64,000 bases of DNA from Rhodobacteraceae bacterium XHP0102 (GTDB lineage: Bacteria; Pseudomonadota; Alphaproteobacteria; Rhodobacterales; Rhodobacteraceae): contig JAOWLD010000002.1 of assembly GCA_025751475.1 (NCBI GenBank), positions 62,001 through 126,000 of the forward strand, read 5' to 3'. The notes under the pieces were generated by a model. That model made no database searches. It was not told where the DNA came from and saw nothing but the letters and a program-made list of their open reading frames with translations. Numbering within the stretch: the first letter of the stretch is position 1; each line of letters opens with the position of its first letter. The position numbers and the translations under genes were made by a program. Positions 1 to 9,773 of the stretch are shown in pieces.

Positions 1-129
1 AAAGGCCTGCGGGCTTGTTACTTCATGGACAAGGTGGCGATCGATATACAAAAGGCAGGTGCCATCCTCGGCCTCATGCACCAGATGGGCATCCCAGATT
101 TTGTCATAAAGGGTTTTTCCTGCGGTCAT
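1..129 (-). CDS. leuC: 3-isopropylmalate dehydratase large subunit, N-terminal fragment
   Basis: Partial gene cut by the left window edge; only the first 43 codons are visible. The ATG is at 129-127 and is preceded by a good Shine-Dalgarno (AAGGAG, 7 bases upstream). The protein begins [17 protein letters not shown] and continues into [18 protein letters not shown], the invariant LeuC N-terminus that includes the substrate-loop region. LeuC with LeuD isomerises 2- to 3-isopropylmalate in leucine synthesis using a 4Fe-4S cluster; the cluster ligands lie outside the window. The identification rests on the highly conserved N-terminal signature. Confidence 0.93.
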   Translation of the reverse strand, partial: MTAGKTLYDKIWDAHLVHEAEDGTCLLYIDRHLVHEVTSPQAF

Positions 130-321
130 GTCTTTACTCCTTACGGGCGGTTGGATCAGGGGAATAGGTTCGCGTCACAAAGACAACAAACGCCCCCTGT
201 CCCCAGAGGCACGCCCGAAAAAGCGCCACGGCAGGCGCGCGCGATCATCCATGTCAAACACCCGTGTCATATGGGCCATTTACTGCGCTTGGGGCTGCGG
301 CGCAAGCGGTGAGCGCGCAAC

Positions 322-1974
322 CTAGCCTTTGAGATCAGAGAGGTTAAAGGAGGGCGCCAGCATATCTGGGTCAAGCCGCAATTCGATCAGATGCAGACCG
401 CCCTGCAAGGCCGCCTCAAAGGCAGGCGCGAATTCAGCCGTGCGGGTCACCAAATGACCTGTTCCCCCATAGGACTTTGCCAATGTCGCATAATCAGGAT
501 TGAACAAATCCGTGCCAGACACGCGGGCTGGATAAGTCTTTTCTTGGTGCATCCGAATGGTGCCGTAGCGTCCGTTATTGGCAATCACCACGATGATATC
601 CGCCCCGAATTGCCGCGCCGTGGACAGCTCTTGCAAGGTCATTTGCAAGCACCCATCCCCCGCCATGCAAATCACAGGCATCTCGCGATGCGCCAATTTG
701 GCCGCAATCGCGGCGGGCAAGCCATAGCCCATCGAGCCAGAAGTGGGCGCAAGCTGTTGGCCATAGCGGCGATAGGCAAAATAGCGATGGACAAAAGCCG
801 CATAATTGCCCGCGCCATTGGTCACGATCCCACGCCCCCCAAGGATGCGGGACATTTCCAGTACAACTTCCTCAAGGCGCACATCACCCGCGGTGGTTTG
901 GGGCTTTTGCCACGCGCGATAGGCATCATGCGCACGCGCCGTGCGGCCCTGCTCTTGTGCGGGGATATCTTCTAGAACCCCACGCGCGACCTTAAGAAAA
1001 GCGGGGATATCACAGACCATGCCTGCATCCGGGCGATAAACGCGGCCCAATTCATCGGGGTCAGGATGCGCATGGAAAAGACGCCCCTGCCACGGCGCGC
1101 GCGGATCGCGCAGCTCATATCCGCCTGTGACCACCTCACCCAAGCGGGTGCCAAGGGCAAGAACCCCATCCGCCTTGGCAAAACCTTGCATCGTTGCGGG
1201 ACAGGCCCCGACACCCAAATACCCTGCGAAGCAAGGGTGATGATTATCAACGTAATCCTGCCGCCTGAAACTGGTGGCGATTGGAATATCCAGATGTGCG
1301 GCAATCCCCTCAGCATCGGCGCGGGCCTGTTCCGACCAATCACTGCCACCCACCACCATCATAGGTGAGTCACACGCAGCAAGGTCAGCAAGCCACCCGC
1401 GCACAACCTGCGGATCAGGCGAAGAGAGGCAAGCATCGGACGGGGCCACATCAACGCAGTCCGCCATGGCCGACAGAATATCCTCAGGCAGAGCCAAAAC
1501 CACTGGCCCCTTGCGGCCAGATTGCGCCACGCGAAACGCGCGGGCGATATATTCTGGCAGTCGGTCAGTATGCTCCACCTCCGCAACCCATTTCACAAGC
1601 GGGCCAAAAAACGCGCGATAATCCACTTCTTGAAAAGCCGCGCGATCCCGATGGGACAGCGGAACCTGTCCCACAAAACAAACCAATGGGGTGCTGTCAT
1701 GCATCGCCACGTGCAATCCAGATGCGGCGTTGCTGGCCCCAGGCCCTCGGGTGACAAAAACAACACCCACCTCGCCCGTGGTTTTGGCATGGGCCTCGGC
1801 CATCATGGCGGCGCCCCCCTCTTGGCGGCATACGATATTTTCGATCTGGTGATCGTAAAGCCCATCTAATGCCGCCAGAAAACTTTCACCCGGCACAGAA
1901 AAAACGCGGGTCACCCCATGCGCCGCAAGTTGATCTGCAAGGATTTTACCGCCATGGCACGGGGGATGTGTCAT
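322..1974 (-). CDS. Thiamine pyrophosphate-dependent enzyme, acetolactate synthase-like
   Basis: A 550-residue member of the TPP enzyme superfamily with the usual order: N-terminal pyrimidine-binding domain (catalytic-type Glu near residue 52 in CRQEGGAAMMAEA), central domain with a possible nucleotide fold (about 190-330) and C-terminal pyrophosphate-binding domain with GDG...NN metal motif at about 439-467. It resembles the IlvB/benzoylformate decarboxylase branch, but no regulatory subunit (IlvH) lies beside it, so the true substrate is open. I prefer the ATG at 1974, with GGAA six bases upstream, over an in-frame GTG at 1986. It stands alone, divergent from the FMN reductase gene across 58 bases that must hold both promoters. 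Biosynthetic acetolactate synthase is possible but less likely. Confidence 0.8.
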   Translation of the reverse strand: MTHPPCHGGKILADQLAAHGVTRVFSVPGESFLAALDGLYDHQIENIVCRQEGGAAMMAEAHAKTTGEVGVVFVTRGPGASNAASGLHVAMHDSTPLVCFVGQVPLSHRDRAAFQEVDYRAFFGPLVKWVAEVEHTDRLPEYIARAFRVAQSGRKGPVVLALPEDILSAMADCVDVAPSDACLSSPDPQVVRGWLADLAACDSPMMVVGGSDWSEQARADAEGIAAHLDIPIATSFRRQDYVDNHHPCFAGYLGVGACPATMQGFAKADGVLALGTRLGEVVTGGYELRDPRAPWQGRLFHAHPDPDELGRVYRPDAGMVCDIPAFLKVARGVLEDIPAQEQGRTARAHDAYRAWQKPQTTAGDVRLEEVVLEMSRILGGRGIVTNGAGNYAAFVHRYFAYRRYGQQLAPTSGSMGYGLPAAIAAKLAHREMPVICMAGDGCLQMTLQELSTARQFGADIIVVIANNGRYGTIRMHQEKTYPARVSGTDLFNPDYATLAKSYGGTGHLVTRTAEFAPAFEAALQGGLHLIELRLDPDMLAPSFNLSDLKG

Positions 1975-2032
1975 TGTCTGTTCCACGTTCTACTCTATGT
2001 GTGACCAAAGCATAGACGAAGGGGACGGATCA

Positions 2033-2572
2033 ATGTCCAGTGGAAGATTACTTGGCCTCTGCGGGGCACTGCGCGCGGACTCAAGCAACCGCAAACTAAT
2101 GCACAGCGCTGCACGCAGCTTTGACCCTGAGGAATTTATCGAAGGCGATTTGCGCCTGCCCCTATATGATGGCGACCTCGAAGCGCAGGAAGGCATCCCA
2201 GATGCGGTGATCCGATTGCGCGACCAAATCGCGGCGGCCGATGCCGTGATTATTTCGACACCCGAATACAACAAAGCGCTTTCTGGTGTATTGAAAAATG
2301 CGCTCGATTGGGTCAGCCGCACCAAGCCAAATCCCTGGCAGGATAAACCCGTTGCCATCATGTCCTCGGCGGCAGGGCGTGCAGGCGGCGAACGGGCGCA
2401 ATATTCGCTGCGCCTTTGCCTGACACCGTTTCGTCCACATCTTCTGACGGGACCAGAATTATGCCTTGCAGATGGGGCGGGTCAGTTTGACGGTGCAAAG
2501 CTGATCAACGAACACGCACAGAAAACCCTTGATGAATTGATGGGCGAATTGCGGCGTGCTGCAGGGCTTTAG
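2033..2572 (+). CDS. NADPH-dependent FMN reductase family protein
   Basis: A 179-residue flavodoxin-fold protein. The N-terminal LGLCGALRADSSNRKL segment is the phosphate-binding loop of FMN reductases and IISTPEYNKALSGVLKNALDW is the family signature (here about residues 78-98), typical of ChrR/ArsH/azoreductase relatives that reduce quinones, chromate or azo compounds with NAD(P)H. An in-frame ATG at 1997 would add a 12-residue unlike extension; the ATG at 2033 follows AAGGGG and matches family N-termini, so it was chosen. The stop overlaps by four bases the stop of the convergent FAD oxidoreductase gene. Confidence 0.85.
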   Translation: MSSGRLLGLCGALRADSSNRKLMHSAARSFDPEEFIEGDLRLPLYDGDLEAQEGIPDAVIRLRDQIAAADAVIISTPEYNKALSGVLKNALDWVSRTKPNPWQDKPVAIMSSAAGRAGGERAQYSLRLCLTPFRPHLLTGPELCLADGAGQFDGAKLINEHAQKTLDELMGELRRAAGL

Positions 2573-3627
2573 GTTTGCGCTGACAAGGAAACAGCGGGCG
2601 CGAAATCGGGCGGAATGGTGTCGCGCCCCTCTAGCACCAAATCAGCCATAACATCAGCAACACGCGGGGCAATGCCGAACCCGATCTTAAAGCCCCCATT
2701 GGCAATGAAATGATCTGTTCGAAGCGGATGCCGCCCCAGCATGGGCGCGCGGCTTTTGGCGCGGGGGCGCAGACCCGCCCAACGGGTTACGACACGCGCT
2801 TGTGACAAAGTAGGGCAAAGCCTGCGGGCCTTTTCGATTAAAGCATCGAGATGTGCGTCTGTGGTCGATGCCTCAGTATAGTCCCGCTCGGATGTTGACC
2901 CAATCGCCACTTGCCCATGCCCGTTTGGACCCTCATGTGGCACGAAATGCACCCCGTCTATGAACAGTTGCGGCAGGCCGCCCATATCTGCGTCAAGGAT
3001 CGCGGCCTGCCCCTTTTGGCCCGCCCCCACGAGCGTGCCAAAGGCATCAGATAATTCATCCAGACCCGCAGCACCCGTGGCCTCAACCACGACACCAGAG
3101 TGCGGGCCATCCGACACGATCTGCGCACCTTTGGCCCGAAGGGCAGCGGCCAATGCGATCAATCCTTGACGCGGCGCAAGCCTTGCGCTGAGGGTGTCAT
3201 AAATCACCTGTCCCGTTGGGCTGCTGATCCAAGGCGCGTAATCCGCAGCGGGGCGAATGTCCCAAACATAGCGCCCCTGCCAAAGGGTTTTGGCACCAGC
3301 TGCGCGTGCTTGCGCCAATTCTAGCCCCGCCGCATCCAAGATCGGCTGCAACCGCCCCACCCGCGCATATCCCGAAGGCAACTTGGCCGCCTCCGCCACA
3401 CCTGCCCAAAAATCAGCCGCGCCATCAAGCGCCTCGAATTGGAATTGCTTCTTGGCGTTCCACTGTTCGGGCACATGGGGCGCCAACGCGCCGACAACCC
3501 CGCCTGAAGACCCTGAGCCGATGCCATTGGGGTCGATCACCCGCACTTTCGCGCCGCGCAGCACACAGGCCCATGCGATAGCGAGGCCGAATATTCCCGC
3601 CCCCAAAACCGTCACATCACAGCGCAT
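2569..3627 (-). CDS. FAD-dependent oxidoreductase, DAO family (MnmC oxidase-like)
   Basis: A 352-residue DadA/glycine-oxidase-fold protein. The dinucleotide-binding motif GAGIFGLAIAW is at the N-terminus, followed by a GSGSSGGVVGALAPH segment resembling the substrate-side loop of the MnmC C-terminal domain, and a GGFKIGFGIAPRVAD flavin-binding C-terminus. It lies divergently next to mnmD, whose product forms one protein with a FAD oxidase in Escherichia coli MnmC. I infer that it may be the detached oxidase half (cmnm5s2U34 oxidation in tRNA wobble modification), but a glycine or other amino-acid oxidase is equally compatible. Start taken as the ATG at 3627; an upstream TTG at 3645 is less likely. 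Confidence 0.75.
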   Translation of the reverse strand: MRCDVTVLGAGIFGLAIAWACVLRGAKVRVIDPNGIGSGSSGGVVGALAPHVPEQWNAKKQFQFEALDGAADFWAGVAEAAKLPSGYARVGRLQPILDAAGLELAQARAAGAKTLWQGRYVWDIRPAADYAPWISSPTGQVIYDTLSARLAPRQGLIALAAALRAKGAQIVSDGPHSGVVVEATGAAGLDELSDAFGTLVGAGQKGQAAILDADMGGLPQLFIDGVHFVPHEGPNGHGQVAIGSTSERDYTEASTTDAHLDALIEKARRLCPTLSQARVVTRWAGLRPRAKSRAPMLGRHPLRTDHFIANGGFKIGFGIAPRVADVMADLVLEGRDTIPPDFAPAVSLSAQT

Positions 3628-3707
3628 GATTTCGCCCCTTGCCAAACCTTTCAGACAGGCTCAGTTTGCACCAATCCCGCAATTTTGCGTGTCTTCTAGG
3701 GCAAACC

Positions 3708-4385
3708 ATGGATAAGAGCCAGCCGCATCCCCTTGAATGGCGGACGGGCAATGTGCCCGTGTCGCAGCAATTCGATGATCCATTTTTTTCGCTCGACAAC
3801 GGACTGGCGGAAACGGCCCATGTTTTCTTGCGCGGCAATGACCTGCCTGAACGCTTCTGCGATGGGTTTCACATTGCCGAGCTTGGCTTCGGCACGGGCT
3901 TGAATTTTTTGGCAAGCCTTGCGGCCTTTCGCGCCGCCAAAATCAAGGGCGTGTTGCATTTCACATCTTTTGAGGCCTTCCCGCTCCAAAGCAGCGATTT
4001 GATCCGCGCATGGGGGGCGTATCAAACGGCGCTGCCCACGGATGCCTGCGCGGCGCTCACCCAATCTTCCGAATTGCCACAGGAGGTGATCGGACCTGAT
4101 TATATTTTGCACCTTCAGTTTGGCGATGCGCGTGCAACCTTGCCGCAATGGGGTGAGGTCGCAGATGCTTGGTTTCTTGACGGGTTTTCACCTGCAAAAA
4201 ATCCAGAGCTTTGGGAAGATCATCTGATGAAAGCCGTTGCCCAACACACCAAACAAGGCGGCACCTGCGCGACCTACACCGCGGCGGGTGCGGTCCGCCG
4301 TGCACTGGAAACCGCGGGGTTCACGGTAGAGCGCGTATCAGGGTTTGGCCGCAAACGGCACATGACGAAGGGATACAAACGGTGA
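3708..4385 (+). CDS. mnmD: tRNA 5-methylaminomethyl-2-thiouridine methyltransferase MnmD
   Basis: A 225-residue stand-alone MnmC N-terminal domain (DUF752). It shows the SAM-binding motif ELGFGTGLNFL (about residues 58-68), the DAWFLDGFSPAKNPELW motif (about 152-168) and a C-terminal TYTAAGAVRRAL...GFGRKRHMTKG signature, all diagnostic. The enzyme methylates nm5s2U34 to mnm5s2U34 in tRNAs after MnmEG action. The start ATG at 3708 begins MDKSQPHPLEW, a normal family N-terminus; the longer frame back to 3639 is not needed. It overlaps the next gene by GTGA, so the two are probably translationally coupled. Confidence 0.9.
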   Translation: MDKSQPHPLEWRTGNVPVSQQFDDPFFSLDNGLAETAHVFLRGNDLPERFCDGFHIAELGFGTGLNFLASLAAFRAAKIKGVLHFTSFEAFPLQSSDLIRAWGAYQTALPTDACAALTQSSELPQEVIGPDYILHLQFGDARATLPQWGEVADAWFLDGFSPAKNPELWEDHLMKAVAQHTKQGGTCATYTAAGAVRRALETAGFTVERVSGFGRKRHMTKGYKR

Positions 4386-5344
4386 TCGAACAAAACACCC
4401 GCAAAGGTATTCTTTTGATGGTGGCCACCACCATCGTGTTTGCCAGCCAAGATGGGTTCAGCCGCCACCTTGCACAAGAATATAACGTGATGATGGTGGT
4501 GATGATCCGCTATTGGTTCTTTGCGGCTTTTGTCATGGCCATTTCTGCACGTAAGGTGGGAGGGTTGCGGGGGGTTGCGGCCACCAAACAGCCCTTTTTG
4601 CAGGCGTTTCGGGGCGTTTTGTTGGCCGCTGAAATCTGTGTTGCAATCCTGTCATTTACCTTGCTGGGGCTGGTTGAAAGCCACGCTATATTCGCGTGCT
4701 ATCCGCTGCTCATCGCGGCACTCTCTGGTCCTATCTTGGGCGAAAAGGTGGGCTGGCGCCGATGGGCCGCGATTGGCACAGGCTTTGTCGGTATTCTGAT
4801 CATTCTCAATCCAGGCGTGACCGTTTTTGCGGTCGAGGCGCTTATCCCCTTGGCTTCGGCGCTGATGTTCGCGGTTTATGGGCTTTTGACCCGCTACGTC
4901 TCCCGCGAGGATAGCGCCGCGACCAGTTTCTTTTGGACAGGCACGACCGGAGCAATTTTCATGACTTTGGTGGGCATTTGGTTCATCGAGCCGATGGCCC
5001 CGGTTGATTGGATCTGGATGGCAGGTCTCTGCGTCCTTGGGGCGCTGGGCCATTACCTATTGATCCGCTGCTATGAGGTTGCAGAAGCCAGCGCGGTGCA
5101 ACCCTTTGCCTATCTGCAACTGCCATTCGCCTCCGTTATTGGGATTTTCGTCTTTGGCGATGTGCTGCGCGAAAACGTGGCCATTGGCGCTGCCTTGGTC
5201 GTGGCTGCGGGCCTGTTCACGCTATCGCGCGCCCGCGCCAAGGCAAATCAAGAGCAGATCAACGCTGTTTCAGCCGTTCCGACAGATGCGGACGCTGAAG
5301 CGCCCCGCTCAGACGCGCCTCGTAAATCTGCAAAGACTCCGTGA
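4382..5344 (+). CDS. DMT superfamily transporter (EamA family)
   Basis: A 320-residue integral membrane protein with about ten hydrophobic segments in two EamA repeats (about 10-145 and 155-285), the organisation of drug/metabolite and amino-acid exporters such as RhaT/YdcZ relatives. Start is a GTG overlapping the mnmD stop (GTGA), so it is likely cotranscribed with mnmD; the frame extends further upstream but only inside mnmD. The hydrophilic C-terminal tail of about 40 residues is coded in DNA that also codes antisense for the end of the lytic transglycosylase (86-base convergent overlap). Substrate unknown. Confidence 0.85.
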   Translation: MIEQNTRKGILLMVATTIVFASQDGFSRHLAQEYNVMMVVMIRYWFFAAFVMAISARKVGGLRGVAATKQPFLQAFRGVLLAAEICVAILSFTLLGLVESHAIFACYPLLIAALSGPILGEKVGWRRWAAIGTGFVGILIILNPGVTVFAVEALIPLASALMFAVYGLLTRYVSREDSAATSFFWTGTTGAIFMTLVGIWFIEPMAPVDWIWMAGLCVLGALGHYLLIRCYEVAEASAVQPFAYLQLPFASVIGIFVFGDVLRENVAIGAALVVAAGLFTLSRARAKANQEQINAVSAVPTDADAEAPRSDAPRKSAKTP

Positions 5345-7262
5345 CCCGCATGATATAGTTGCGCGTCTCTGTGAAGGGCACGGCCTCGATCCAATCGACA
5401 ATATCAACGGATGGATCGCGCGGATCGCCAAAACGCTCGATCCATGCGGTCGCGCGCGATGGCCCCGCGTTATAGGCCACTGACAATAGCACAGGGTTGG
5501 TTCCAAAATCTTGGCTCAAATATTGGAGATAGCCTGCCCCAAGCCGCGCGTTATAGGCGGGATCATTGAGCAGGCGGGCCTCCTCATAGGCCAACCCCTG
5601 GCGGCGTGCCTCCGCTTGTGCGGTGCGGGGCATAACCTGCATCAATCCGCGTGCCCCTGCAGGGCTTATCACCGTGGGGTTGAACTCGGACTCGCGCCGC
5701 GCGATGGATAGAACAAAAGCAGGATCAAACCCCAAATCTGCTGTGGCCAACTCTGTGATGGGGAAGTAGGCGGGCATGATTTCATACCCATTGAGCGCGG
5801 CACGTTTTGCAATCATCACCGCATAATGCGGCTCGCGCAGCTCTAGCGCGAATTGACCAAGCGCACCTGCATCGTCACGGCTGAGGGTTTCTGTGAGATG
5901 AGTCAGGAAGCGTTCGGCCAAATCAGCCTCGCCCGCCTGATGGAGCAAAAGCGCCGCATGAAACACCGAGGCGTTTGCAAAAGAGGCTTGCCGCCAATCG
6001 GTAAATCGCTCGCGCCCCAGAAAGCCCTCATCCTGTGGCAGGCCTCCGCGTTCAGCGGCCAATTGACCATAGAAACTGGATTGATATTGCGCCCCAAAGG
6101 CATAGGCCGCGCGGGCGGCCTCCGCCGCGCCTAGGGCCTCATGCGCGCGTCCGATCCAATAGCCCGCACGACCAAGCGAAATTGGAGAGGCCACCACGGC
6201 ACGCATCGCCTCAAAGTGCCGCAACGCCCGCGCGGGATCCCCCATTTTTAACGCCGTGTATCCCGCAATCCATTCCAAGTCGGCATAATCGCTTGCATCC
6301 CGTTCAGGCGAGAGAAAATGCGGCGCGGCCAATTGATAGGCCTGTGCAAAATCACCATCACGCATCACATCACGCGCCAAGGAGGCACGCCGCCACGCCC
6401 AATATTCTGGGCGACCCAAGGCTTCTGCGGAGGTGGAACGCGCCAAAATCATCTCGCGTGCGCCATCCCACAACCCCGCCTCCATCCGCCAACGAAATCG
6501 CTCGAAGGCCAGACCTGCGTCATTGGCGTATTGGCTTGGGACCGCGTCAATCAGCCCGTTGATCCCGTTGCTTTGCCCCGCACGCAGGGCAATTCGCGCC
6601 GCTCCCAAGGCCCGCGCTCCTGCATCCATTTGGGTCATGATCTGTTCTGCCAAGGCCGCCTCACCTTCCCAAAGCAGCATATCAAGCCGCGCGAAGTGAA
6701 GCGGTTCAAGGTCACTGGCATGGCGCGTCAAAAGATCCGCAGCAAGGCTGCGATCTAGGGGCATAGACACCCATGCATCGCGCAAAACCTGTTGGTATGC
6801 CCTAAGATCGCCGCGCGTCTCATATGCCGCCAAAAGCGAACGAAGCCCATCACTGGTTTGTGGCATTTCCCCACCAAAATAGGCGATGATCTGATCGGGT
6901 GTTGGGCCATCGGCCAGCGCGGCCTCGCCTTGCCTGTGAAGATAATCCATCCCTGGCCAATCGGCACGGCGGTCTAGAAAATCACGATATTCGGCCGCAC
7001 GCCCGCCCTCGGCGCGCAAGATCACCCAAGAGACAATATCGCGCCCAACGGCATCGGAGAGGGTCGATTGCAGCGCACGCGCGCGGTCGAAATCTCGGCT
7101 GTTGGCTGCGGCGATGGCCTCGGACAAGGGTGCCTGCGCCTCGAGCGCACGGGGAACCATGGCCAGCGCCGCGCAGATCAAACAAATCATCAGAGTAAAG
7201 TTTGGCAGTCCAAATGCCCTACCCAATGCCCTACCCGATGCGTTGAATGCAGCGCCTGTCAT
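5259..7262 (-). CDS. Soluble lytic murein transglycosylase (Slt family)
   Basis: A 667-residue protein with an N-terminal signal-type segment (hydrophobic stretch about residues 20-36, cleavage region near LEAQA), a long alpha-helical superhelix (about 40-490) and a C-terminal SLT domain (about 505-625). The SLT motifs are visible: catalytic Glu in ARRESEFNP, then [10 protein letters not shown] and VAYNAGP. It cleaves peptidoglycan glycan strands non-hydrolytically in the periplasm during wall growth or recycling. The ATG at 7262 follows AGGGGAACAAGC; an upstream in-frame start at 7373 would place a charged segment before the signal peptide. Divergent from dapA across 210 bases. Confidence 0.93.
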   Translation of the reverse strand: MTGAAFNASGRALGRAFGLPNFTLMICLICAALAMVPRALEAQAPLSEAIAAANSRDFDRARALQSTLSDAVGRDIVSWVILRAEGGRAAEYRDFLDRRADWPGMDYLHRQGEAALADGPTPDQIIAYFGGEMPQTSDGLRSLLAAYETRGDLRAYQQVLRDAWVSMPLDRSLAADLLTRHASDLEPLHFARLDMLLWEGEAALAEQIMTQMDAGARALGAARIALRAGQSNGINGLIDAVPSQYANDAGLAFERFRWRMEAGLWDGAREMILARSTSAEALGRPEYWAWRRASLARDVMRDGDFAQAYQLAAPHFLSPERDASDYADLEWIAGYTALKMGDPARALRHFEAMRAVVASPISLGRAGYWIGRAHEALGAAEAARAAYAFGAQYQSSFYGQLAAERGGLPQDEGFLGRERFTDWRQASFANASVFHAALLLHQAGEADLAERFLTHLTETLSRDDAGALGQFALELREPHYAVMIAKRAALNGYEIMPAYFPITELATADLGFDPAFVLSIARRESEFNPTVISPAGARGLMQVMPRTAQAEARRQGLAYEEARLLNDPAYNARLGAGYLQYLSQDFGTNPVLLSVAYNAGPSRATAWIERFGDPRDPSVDIVDWIEAVPFTETRNYIMRVTESLQIYEARLSGALQRPHLSERLKQR

Positions 7263-7472
7263 GCTTGTTCCCCTATGTCTTGGCCAATCTTTCCTGCGCG
7301 GGCACTGTGTCGCGCCTCTTTTGCGAAACAAGCTATATCTTCGCGCACCATCCGCAAGAGAGGAACTTGGCAATTCTCCCGAAGATCGCTAGTGTCCGCG
7401 CGGTCTTGCGCCTATTGTGGGCGGCGAGACGGAATATCTGTCCTGAAGCATGAAGAAAAAAGGAAGCGTGTC

Positions 7473-8345
7473 ATGTTCAAAGGCTCTATGCCCGCATTGG
7501 TGACGCCGTTTGCAAACGGCGCTGTTGATTTCAGCACGCTTGAGAAACTTGTAGAGTGGCAGATCGCCGAAGGCAGCCACGGCCTTGTGCCCGTTGGCAC
7601 CACGGGCGAAAGCCCCACCTTAAGCCACGAAGAACACGAGGCGGTGATTAAGGCCGTTGTCAAAACCGCCGCAGGACGCGTGCCTGTCATCGCGGGTGCA
7701 GGCTCGAACAACACGGTGGAGGCGCTGCGCTTTGTCCAATTCGCAAAGGATGTGGGCGCTGAGGCCGCTTTGGTCGTAACCCCCTATTACAACAAACCCA
7801 CGCAAGCGGGCATGATCGCGCATTTTGAAGCGCTCAACGCGGTTGGGATCCCGATCATCATTTACAACATCCCACCCCGTTCTGTCGTGGATATGATGCC
7901 CGACACGATGGGCACGTTGGCCAAACTGCCCAATATCATTGGGGTGAAGGATGCCACGGGCGATCTCAGCCGTGTGCCCAAACAGCGGATCACCTGCGGC
8001 CCCGATTTCGTGCAACTGTCTGGCGAGGACGCCACCGCAGTGGGCTTTAACGCACAAGGCGGTGTGGGTTGCATCTCGGTGACGGCGAATGTCGCACCCG
8101 CCCTTTGCGCTGCGATGCAAGAGGCCACATTGCGTGGCGATTACGCCGCAGCACTTGAGTATCAAGACAAGCTCATGCCGCTGCATGAGGCGATCTTCCT
8201 AGAGCCGGGCGTAGCAGGGGCCAAATATGGCCTATCACTCCTGGGTCGCGCGGCGGAGGAGGTGCGCTTGCCGCTGACCACGCTGAGTGAGGGAACCAAA
8301 GCACGGATCAAATCAGCGATGCAGCACGCAGGTCTGATCGGCTGA
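7473..8345 (+). CDS. dapA: 4-hydroxy-tetrahydrodipicolinate synthase
   Basis: A 290-residue TIM-barrel lyase of standard DapA length. The Schiff-base lysine is K159 in [10 protein letters not shown], the catalytic tyrosine is Y131 in IIYNIPPR, and the pyruvate-binding GTTGES loop lies at 42-47. It condenses pyruvate with aspartate semialdehyde, the first committed step to lysine and diaminopimelate for cell wall. ATG at 7473 follows AAGGAAG seven bases upstream; the much longer frame overlapping the divergent gene is not coding. smpB follows after 17 bases, so the two probably share a transcript. Confidence 0.96.
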   Translation: MFKGSMPALVTPFANGAVDFSTLEKLVEWQIAEGSHGLVPVGTTGESPTLSHEEHEAVIKAVVKTAAGRVPVIAGAGSNNTVEALRFVQFAKDVGAEAALVVTPYYNKPTQAGMIAHFEALNAVGIPIIIYNIPPRSVVDMMPDTMGTLAKLPNIIGVKDATGDLSRVPKQRITCGPDFVQLSGEDATAVGFNAQGGVGCISVTANVAPALCAAMQEATLRGDYAAALEYQDKLMPLHEAIFLEPGVAGAKYGLSLLGRAAEEVRLPLTTLSEGTKARIKSAMQHAGLIG

Positions 8346-8362
8346 TCCGCAAAAGGGCCGAG

Positions 8363-8839
8363 ATGGCAAAAAAAGACGAAAATAAAAACTACAAGGTCAT
8401 CGCTGAGAACCGCCGCGCGCGGTTTGATTATGCAATCGAATCCGATCTTGAAGTCGGGATGATGTTGCAAGGCTCTGAGGTCAAATCTCTGCGCCAAGGC
8501 CAGTCGAATATTGCCGAAAGCTATGCTGCGGTCGAAAATGGCGAATTGTGGTTGGTGAACAGTTATATTGCGCCCTACGCCCAAGCCAAAACTTGGGGCC
8601 ATGAGGAGAAGCGGCGGCGCAAATTGCTCTGTTCCAAGCGCGAGATGGCGCGGCTTTGGAATGCATCCCAGCGCGAAGGGATGACCCTCGTGCCTTTGGT
8701 GATGTATTTCAACGACCGTGGCATCGTGAAGATGAAAATCGGGGTCGCAAAAGGCAAAAAGACCGCCGATAAGCGCGAAACCAGCGCCAAGCGCGATTGG
8801 AACCGCCAAAAGCAGCGGCTTCTGAAGCAAAATGGCTAA
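8363..8839 (+). CDS. smpB: SsrA-binding protein SmpB
   Basis: A 158-residue SmpB of full length. The OB-fold core with [18 protein letters not shown], the [12 protein letters not shown] segment and the basic C-terminal tail [21 protein letters not shown], which inserts in the empty mRNA channel of stalled ribosomes, are all present. It delivers tmRNA for trans-translation. Neither strand of this window contains a recognisable tmRNA gene nearby. Position directly after dapA suggests a shared operon. Confidence 0.96.
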   Translation: MAKKDENKNYKVIAENRRARFDYAIESDLEVGMMLQGSEVKSLRQGQSNIAESYAAVENGELWLVNSYIAPYAQAKTWGHEEKRRRKLLCSKREMARLWNASQREGMTLVPLVMYFNDRGIVKMKIGVAKGKKTADKRETSAKRDWNRQKQRLLKQNG

Positions 8840-8924
8840 AGCACCGTGCGCTCTTTGCCTCCCTCTTGATATGGGCTAGGTTTTGTGGACAGGTTTTTGA
8901 TCTTGCCGCGCTTTGGAGCTTGCT

Positions 8925-9773
8925 ATGACAGATGATCCCAAAACACTCGTATCCACCGACTGGTTGGCGGCGCATCTGTCTGACCCTGATCTGCGCATTT
9001 TGGATGCCTCATGGTATTTGCCCGATATGGGCCGAGATGCCCGCGCCGAATATGAGGCGGGCCACATCCCCAATGCACGTTTCTTCGATATTGACGAAAT
9101 CAGCGACACCCAATCGGCCTTGCCGCATATGGCCCCACCTTCGGAAAAATTCATGTCGCGGATGCGCGCGATGGGTGTGGGGGATGGGCATCAGGTGGTG
9201 GTCTATGACGGGGCGGGCCTGTTTTCAGCAGCCCGCGTTTGGTGGCTGTTCCGCTTGATGGGAAAAACCGATGTCGCGGTTCTTGACGGTGGGATTATGA
9301 AATGGAAAGCCGAGGGCCGACCTTTGGAGGATATGGCCCCGATCCTGCGCGACCGTCACATGACAGCGCAGCGTCAGGCCCATCTGGTCAAGGATGTCAC
9401 CCAAGTCGCCGCTGCCGTGAAACTGCGCGATTGGCAAATTATCGATGCGCGCGGCCCCGCGCGTTTTCGTGGGGATGAACCCGAACCTCGCGCGGGGTTG
9501 CGGGCGGGACACATCCCAGGCTCAATGAACGTTCATTACGCCACTCTTCTCAACCCAGACGGCACGATGAAAAAGGGTGACGCGTTGCGCGCCGCATTTA
9601 CAGAAGCAGGCGTTAACCTAGAGCGGCGGATCATCACCAGTTGCGGATCAGGCGTGACAGCTGCCATTCTGTCCCTTGGCCTTGAGATACTGGGGCATCG
9701 CGATCACGCGCTTTATGATGGATCATGGGCCGAATGGGGCCAATTTGACCAGCTGAAAGTCGAGACGGGATGA
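8925..9773 (+). CDS. sseA: 3-mercaptopyruvate sulfurtransferase, rhodanese family
   Basis: A 282-residue protein with two rhodanese domains (about 1-140 and 160-280). The catalytic cysteine is in the loop SCGSGVTAA of the C-terminal domain; CGSG is the mercaptopyruvate sulfurtransferase form of the loop rather than the thiosulfate type. It transfers sulfur from 3-mercaptopyruvate to thiols or cyanide. GGAG lies seven bases before the ATG at 8925, which I prefer to the ATG at 8913. The stop overlaps the next start (ATGA), the head of a three-gene run with the acetyltransferase and the aminotransferase; the aminotransferase could supply mercaptopyruvate by cysteine transamination (inference). 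Confidence 0.9.
   Translation: MTDDPKTLVSTDWLAAHLSDPDLRILDASWYLPDMGRDARAEYEAGHIPNARFFDIDEISDTQSALPHMAPPSEKFMSRMRAMGVGDGHQVVVYDGAGLFSAARVWWLFRLMGKTDVAVLDGGIMKWKAEGRPLEDMAPILRDRHMTAQRQAHLVKDVTQVAAAVKLRDWQIIDARGPARFRGDEPEPRAGLRAGHIPGSMNVHYATLLNPDGTMKKGDALRAAFTEAGVNLERRIITSCGSGVTAAILSLGLEILGHRDHALYDGSWAEWGQFDQLKVETG

Noticed and set aside
128-325. Short open frames on the plus strand between leuC and the TPP enzyme gene
   Set aside because: No Shine-Dalgarno and no plausible protein; the 190-base gap more likely holds the leuC promoter and the end of the upstream unit.
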